From positions 4,712,001 to 4,776,000 of the forward strand of contig NZ_AP022563.1 of NCBI RefSeq assembly GCF_010726645.1: a stretch of DNA of 64,000 bases, read 5' to 3'. Position numbers and translations under genes: made by a program. Below are positions 60,186 through 64,000 of this stretch, piece by piece (the first letter of the stretch is position 1; each line of letters starts with the position of its first letter). The DNA is from Mycolicibacterium duvalii (GTDB taxonomy: Bacteria > Actinomycetota > Actinomycetes > Mycobacteriales > Mycobacteriaceae). The notes under the pieces were generated by a model. It worked only from the letters and a program-made list of their open reading frames with translations, made no database searches and had not been told where the DNA came from.

Positions 60186-61744
60186 AGTTTCTCCGACCGC
60201 AGCTCGTGGCCCTTCGTGGTCAGACACCTGCCATTGGTCAGGTTCCACTGCCACCCGTGCAGGTTGCAGGTCAGTGTCGTGCCGTCCACTACGCCGAACT
60301 TGGACAGATCGGCCTTCAGGTGCGGGCAGCGGCGCTGAATCTCCCAGCCGTCCAGGGTGATCGACGCGCTGTCGTCGTGCGCTTCGGCGAACCAGCCGTC
60401 GGCGTAGGCGATCCGTTCCGGGGTCAGGCATTTGAAGAATGTGTAGAGGTACTCGTTGTAGCCGCCGACCCGCCAGGCCGAGAACCGGGTGGACAGGAAG
60501 ATGGTGTTGACCCAGTCCGGCTCCTGGTCGCGGAGCACGGTGCGAACCAGCTCCGGTGCGACCGCGAACCCGTAGCGGAACTTCTCGTCCGGGATGGGTT
60601 CGCGGACAACCCGTTTGGGGAAGTCCAGTACCACCGTCTCGTCATGGCCGCCGCCCCGCATCCGCAATTCGACCGGATAACCGATGCCGTCGCAGATCTG
60701 GTCGCTGGCCAGCATGATGGGCTCGAAGACCGCCCGCAGCGGCTCGAGCAACGGCTCGCCGGCCGCCGGCGCCCAGCGCGCCTTCTCGGCGGCGAGCACC
60801 GGGGCCATGCGGTCGGCGTAGGCCGCGATGTAGTCGGCCTTGCCGGAGGTGAAGATCGCCTCGACTTCGTCGTCGGGCAGCGGGTGGGTCAGCGAGTTCA
60901 GCGCTGACCCGGTGAAGTCGGCGGTCGACCCGGGGATCATCAACAACCCGCCGTCGTGCCCGTGCACCTTCATCTCGCCCAGGAACACCATCTGGTCCGG
61001 GAAGATGTTGGCGGGATCGCCGTGGTCGTCGTTGAGATCGCGAAGCTCAGGATCCAGGAAACACGGCGGCCCGGCCGACGGAATCACCCACGGCGCCCCG
61101 ACCTGGGCGATGTACTGGCGGCAGCGGTCCATCTGCCGTTGGCGCTTCTGGGTGCCGAACGCCTCTTTGGCGCGGGCGGGCATGTCATAGACCATCGGGT
61201 ACCAGATCGCGCCCGAGTACTGCAGCATGTGCACGTCGATCTGACCGAACTCGGCGTGGAGCACGTCGAGGTCGACCGGGCGCGCGTCGTTCATGTTGAA
61301 CGCGACGGTGTCACCGTCATCGACGACCAGCCCCGAGTCCCCGATCGGACCGTCCGCGGGTGCCCGGAGCGCGATGATCATCACATCGAGGTCACCCTTG
61401 GGCCCGCTGACGCGGTGCTTGACCGAGTCGGTGGTTTCGAAGAAGCGGTGAAATCCAAGCTTCTCCAGCTCCCGGCGCAGGTCGGGCACCGGGAAGTCGG
61501 GCAGCAGCACCACGGCGTCCTTGTTGACGTGGTCGCGCAGGTTCTCCGGATCGAAGTGATCCTTGTGCAGGTGGGAGACGTAGAGATAGTCGACGTCGCC
61601 GAGCTGCGCCCAATCCAGGGTGCTGTTGTCCGGAAACGGGAACCACGACGCGAAGTACGCGGGGTTCACCCACGGGTCGCACAGGATGCTCCCGGCCCTG
61701 GTGTCGATCCGGAAGCCTGCATGTCCAACGCTTGTGACCTGCAC
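60182..61744 (-). CDS. Metallo-beta-lactamase-fold plus Rieske 2Fe-2S protein (Rv3818-type)
   Basis: A 520-residue cytosolic protein. The N-terminal MBL-fold domain has YLYVSHLHKDHFD (HxHxDH) and downstream metal residues (GIPS-like loops), as in UlaG-type hydrolases. The C-terminal Rieske domain has RCPHLKAD and TLTCNLHGWQWNL (Cys-x-His and Cys-x2-His), a redox centre. CMP-NeuAc hydroxylase has the reverse domain order. GTG 61744 is supported by AAGGA 6 bases upstream. An oxidative hydrolase is the best guess. Confidence 0.88.
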   Translation of the reverse strand: MQVTSVGHAGFRIDTRAGSILCDPWVNPAYFASWFPFPDNSTLDWAQLGDVDYLYVSHLHKDHFDPENLRDHVNKDAVVLLPDFPVPDLRRELEKLGFHRFFETTDSVKHRVSGPKGDLDVMIIALRAPADGPIGDSGLVVDDGDTVAFNMNDARPVDLDVLHAEFGQIDVHMLQYSGAIWYPMVYDMPARAKEAFGTQKRQRQMDRCRQYIAQVGAPWVIPSAGPPCFLDPELRDLNDDHGDPANIFPDQMVFLGEMKVHGHDGGLLMIPGSTADFTGSALNSLTHPLPDDEVEAIFTSGKADYIAAYADRMAPVLAAEKARWAPAAGEPLLEPLRAVFEPIMLASDQICDGIGYPVELRMRGGGHDETVVLDFPKRVVREPIPDEKFRYGFAVAPELVRTVLRDQEPDWVNTIFLSTRFSAWRVGGYNEYLYTFFKCLTPERIAYADGWFAEAHDDSASITLDGWEIQRRCPHLKADLSKFGVVDGTTLTCNLHGWQWNLTNGRCLTTKGHELRSEKL

Positions 61745-61850
61745 AAAGATCCTTCCCGGTGACTGCGGTACCGGTAAGCAGCTTAGCCGCGCGCAGCCGG
61801 TCGGTCGGTCCGGCGCAACGCCGCGCGCGCGAGCACTACGCTGAGGGGCT

Positions 61851-62627
61851 GTGGAACCGGTATACGGCACAGTGATCCAACTCGCTCGCCTGGCGTGGCG
61901 GGTACAAGGGCTCAAGTTCACCGTGACCGGAGTGGAGAACCTGCCGCGCAGCGGCGGGGCCGTCATCGCGATCAACCACACCAGCTACTTCGACTTCACC
62001 TTCGCGGGGTTGCCCGCCTACCGGCAGGGCCTGGGCCGCAAGGTGCGGTTCATGGCCAAGCGCGAGGTCTTCGACCACAAGATCACCGGCCCGATCATGC
62101 GCAGCCTGCGCCACATCGAGGTTGACCGCGACAGCGGCGCCGCATCGTTCGAGGAGGCATGCCGGATGCTGGCCGCCGGGGAGTTCGTCGGCGTCTACCC
62201 CGAGGCGACGATCAGCCGCAGCTTCGAGATCAAGGAGTTCAAGTCCGGGGCGGCGCGGATGGCCATCGCCGCCGGTGTGCCGATCGTCCCGCACATCGTG
62301 TGGGGAGCGCAGCGGATCTGGACCAAGGGACATCCGAAGAAGCTGTGGCGGCCCAAGGTGCCCATCCACGTCGCCGTGGGCAAACCGATCGAGCCGACGT
62401 TGCCCGCACCCGAGCTGACCGCGCTGCTGCACTCCCGCATGCAGCATCTGCTCGAGCGGGTGCAGGAGGACTACGGGCCCCACCCGGCCGGCGAGTTCTG
62501 GGTGCCCCATCGGCTCGGCGGGGGAGCGCCGACGCTGGCCGAGGCCGGCCGGATGGACGCCGAGGAGGCCGCTGCGAAGGCCGCCCGTCGTGCCGGAGGC
62601 CGCGAATCAGGTGGAGCGCCGGGGTAG
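61851..62627 (+). CDS. PlsC-family acyltransferase 1
   Basis: A 258-residue glycerophosphate-type acyltransferase. AINHTSYFDFTFAG is block I (NHxxxxD), VGVYPEATISRSF block III, and ARMAIAAGVPIVPHIVWGAQ block IV. It probably makes phosphatidic acid or a related lipid at the membrane from acyl-CoA or acyl-ACP. GTG 61851. A second, similar gene follows after 3 bases; together they match Rv3816c-Rv3814c-type acyltransferases beside Rv3813c. Confidence 0.88.
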   Translation: MEPVYGTVIQLARLAWRVQGLKFTVTGVENLPRSGGAVIAINHTSYFDFTFAGLPAYRQGLGRKVRFMAKREVFDHKITGPIMRSLRHIEVDRDSGAASFEEACRMLAAGEFVGVYPEATISRSFEIKEFKSGAARMAIAAGVPIVPHIVWGAQRIWTKGHPKKLWRPKVPIHVAVGKPIEPTLPAPELTALLHSRMQHLLERVQEDYGPHPAGEFWVPHRLGGGAPTLAEAGRMDAEEAAAKAARRAGGRESGGAPG

Positions 62628-62630
62628 ACC

Positions 62631-63377
62631 ATGGAGCCGGTCTACCGCGCTCTGGAGGCCACGGCAGCGCTGGCGGTCACCGCCACCGGGACGAACATCC
62701 GCTTCCGCGGACTGGAGCACGTCCCGGCCTCCGGTGGGGCGGTGGTGGCCATCAACCACACCGGCTACGTCGACTTCGTGCCCGCCGGTCTGGCCGTGGC
62801 TCGGCGTCGCCGCCGGCTGCGGTTCATGCTCAAGGCCGAGATGAACGACGTGCGCGTGGTGCGCTGGCTGATCAAGCACACCGGCACGATCCCGGTCGAT
62901 CGGCAGGCCGGCGCCGGCGCCTACGCCGATGCGGTGGGTGCCCTGCGCAGCGGGGAGTTGGTCGGCGTCTACCCGGAGGCCACCATCAGCCGCAGCTTCG
63001 AGCTCAAGGACTTCAAGACCGGGGCGGCCCGCATGGCGCTGGAGGCCCAAACGCCCGTGGTGCCGCTGATCGTGTGGGGTGCCCAGCGGATCTGGACCAA
63101 GGACCATCCTCGGGCACTGGGACGTAGGCGTTTTGACGTCACCGTCGCGGTCGGTGCGCCCATCGCACCGCGGGGTACGGTCGAGGAGCTGTTGGCGATG
63201 CTGCGGAGGGACATGACCGAATTGCTGCACTCCGCCCAGGCGGAGCACCACCACCCGCCCGGTGCGTTCTGGGTTCCGCGCCGGCTGGGCGGTGCCGCCC
63301 CGACGCCGGAGGAGGCCGAGCTCCTCGATGCGGCCGAACGCGCCCGGCGGGCGCGCAACCGGACCGACCGGTCATGA
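62631..63377 (+). CDS. PlsC-family acyltransferase 2
   Basis: A 248-residue paralog of the preceding gene with the same blocks: AINHTGYVDFVPAG, VGVYPEATISRSF and ARMALEAQTPVVPLIVWGAQ. Clear similarity across the whole length (VWGAQRIWTKDHP in both) shows an old tandem duplication. The divergent N-terminal halves imply different acyl or head-group preference. ATG 62631. Coupled to the HAD gene by an ATGA overlap. Confidence 0.88.
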   Translation: MEPVYRALEATAALAVTATGTNIRFRGLEHVPASGGAVVAINHTGYVDFVPAGLAVARRRRRLRFMLKAEMNDVRVVRWLIKHTGTIPVDRQAGAGAYADAVGALRSGELVGVYPEATISRSFELKDFKTGAARMALEAQTPVVPLIVWGAQRIWTKDHPRALGRRRFDVTVAVGAPIAPRGTVEELLAMLRRDMTELLHSAQAEHHHPPGAFWVPRRLGGAAPTPEEAELLDAAERARRARNRTDRS

Positions 63378-64000
63378 CGCCAGAGCTGGTCGCGACCGAT
63401 GTGGACGGCACGCTGCTCGACGACGACGAGCGCGTGACGCCGCGCACCCGCGCGGCCGTCAAGGCCCTCGTCGATGCGGGGGCACAGTTCGTGCTCGCCA
63501 CCGGGCGGCCGCCGCGGTGGGTCGCGCCGGTGGTCGACCAGCTGGGATTCGCACCGATGGCGGTCTGCGCCAACGGGGCGGTGGTCTACGACCCGGGCAC
63601 CGACCGCATCGTCTCGGCGCGCACCCTGTCCGCGGAGGCGCTCGCCGAACTGGCCGACATCGCGACCCGCCTGATCCCCGGCGCGGGCCTGGCGGTGGAG
63701 CGGGTCGGGCGCAGCGCCCACGACGCGGCCACCCCGCAGTTCGTCAGCTCACCGGGCTACGAGCACGCCTGGCTGAACCCGGACAACACCGAGGTCTCAC
63801 TGGAGGATCTGCTCAGCGCGCCGGCGGTCAAGCTGCTCATCCGTAAGGCAGGGGCCCGCAGCGACGAGATGGCTGCGGTGCTGGCCGGTCACGTCGGCAA
63901 CGCCGGCGACATCACCTACTCGACCAACAACGGTCTGATCGAGATCGTGCCGCTGGGCATCAGCAAGGCCACCGGCATCGCCGAGGTGGCCACACCGCTG
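63374..64000 (+). CDS. HAD-superfamily Cof-type phosphatase (C-terminus cut by window edge)
   Basis: The first 209 codons of a Cof-type HAD phosphatase: ATDVDGTLLDDDERV is motif I with both aspartates, VLATGRPPRWV motif II and KLLIRKAG a cap strand; motif III and IV lie beyond base 64000. It is likely the homolog of Rv3813c and coupled to the two acyltransferases, suggesting removal of phosphate from a lipid intermediate or sugar phosphate. Confidence 0.88.
   Translation, partial: MTPELVATDVDGTLLDDDERVTPRTRAAVKALVDAGAQFVLATGRPPRWVAPVVDQLGFAPMAVCANGAVVYDPGTDRIVSARTLSAEALAELADIATRLIPGAGLAVERVGRSAHDAATPQFVSSPGYEHAWLNPDNTEVSLEDLLSAPAVKLLIRKAGARSDEMAAVLAGHVGNAGDITYSTNNGLIEIVPLGISKATGIAEVATPL

Noticed and set aside
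1..64000. CRISPR arrays, rRNA or tRNA genes
   Set aside because: No regularly spaced repeats and no cloverleaf-like intergenic sequence were seen.

Overview
The window comes from a high-GC actinobacterium, almost certainly a rapidly growing mycobacterium (Mycolicibacterium). The evidence is a dense set of genes recognisable as mycobacterial: ethA/ethR, espR, hns (Rv3852 type), gltB/gltD, dps of the M. smegmatis Dps1 type, pheA, serS, glpQ1, dinB and msrA next to cyp138. GTG starts and ATGA/GTGA overlaps are common, as in that group. All assignments were made by reading translations and motifs; no database search was run. Rv numbers name remembered M. tuberculosis counterparts and are comparison points only.

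Layout. 1-7.6 kb: an acyl-CoA dehydrogenase (cut by the window start) with an MFS transporter, a PPOX-fold protein, and a small unassigned cluster (GT4 glycosyltransferase, SAM methyltransferase, alpha/alpha-toroid protein, convergent second methyltransferase) with its own TetR gene. 7.6-15.4 kb: the TetR/cyp138/msrA block (Rv0135c-Rv0142 order) with an epimerase, an LCMT-type methyltransferase, an FAD oxidoreductase and an HhH-GPD glycosylase. 15.4-25.1 kb: dps, a thioesterase, glutamate synthase gltB-gltD, then a complete IS30-family element. 25.3-36.7 kb: a small gltD-linked ORF, an LLM oxidoreductase, an ArsR-SulP operon, PHP protein, DinB, the divergent ethR/ethA pair, rraA, hns, copC-copD. 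36.9-47.9 kb: a secreted Pro-rich protein, an ImmA/IrrE protease with a DUF6545-like membrane protein next to espR, a TMEM165-type Mn exporter under a yybP-ykoY (Mn2+) riboswitch, a nickel superoxide dismutase with its maturation protease, a cluster of DnaA boxes, rhodanese, glpQ, a 5'-truncated ferritin pseudogene fused to an LCP gene, and a CPBP protease. 47.9-64 kb: an IdeR-boxed gene, pheA-gpm, a Cys-rich mini-protein, Rv3836/Rv3835-type genes, serS, a 1939-residue surface protein, an MBL-Rieske protein with partner, two tandem PlsC acyltransferases and a HAD phosphatase cut by the window end.

How it fits together. Core metabolism (glutamate synthase, prephenate dehydratase, seryl-tRNA synthetase, phospholipid turnover) alternates with stress and metal functions: DNA-protecting Dps, MsrA, Ni-SOD, Mn export, copper proteins, a ferritin remnant and an IdeR operator. 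Several divergent gene pairs carry readable operators: paired GGTAC-N6-GTACC sites between tetR and cyp138, three half-sites at exact 20-bp steps between ethR and ethA, and a shared GGACA-N2-TGTCC palindrome at the unassigned cluster promoter and at its putative TetR regulator.

The points most worth following up are the DnaA-box cluster far from any dnaA gene, the Ni-SOD whose nickel hook carries Phe where Pro is canonical and which sits where M. tuberculosis has sodA, the exact bfrB/LCP deletion junction, the Mn riboswitch, and the EspR-ImmA/IrrE neighbourhood.
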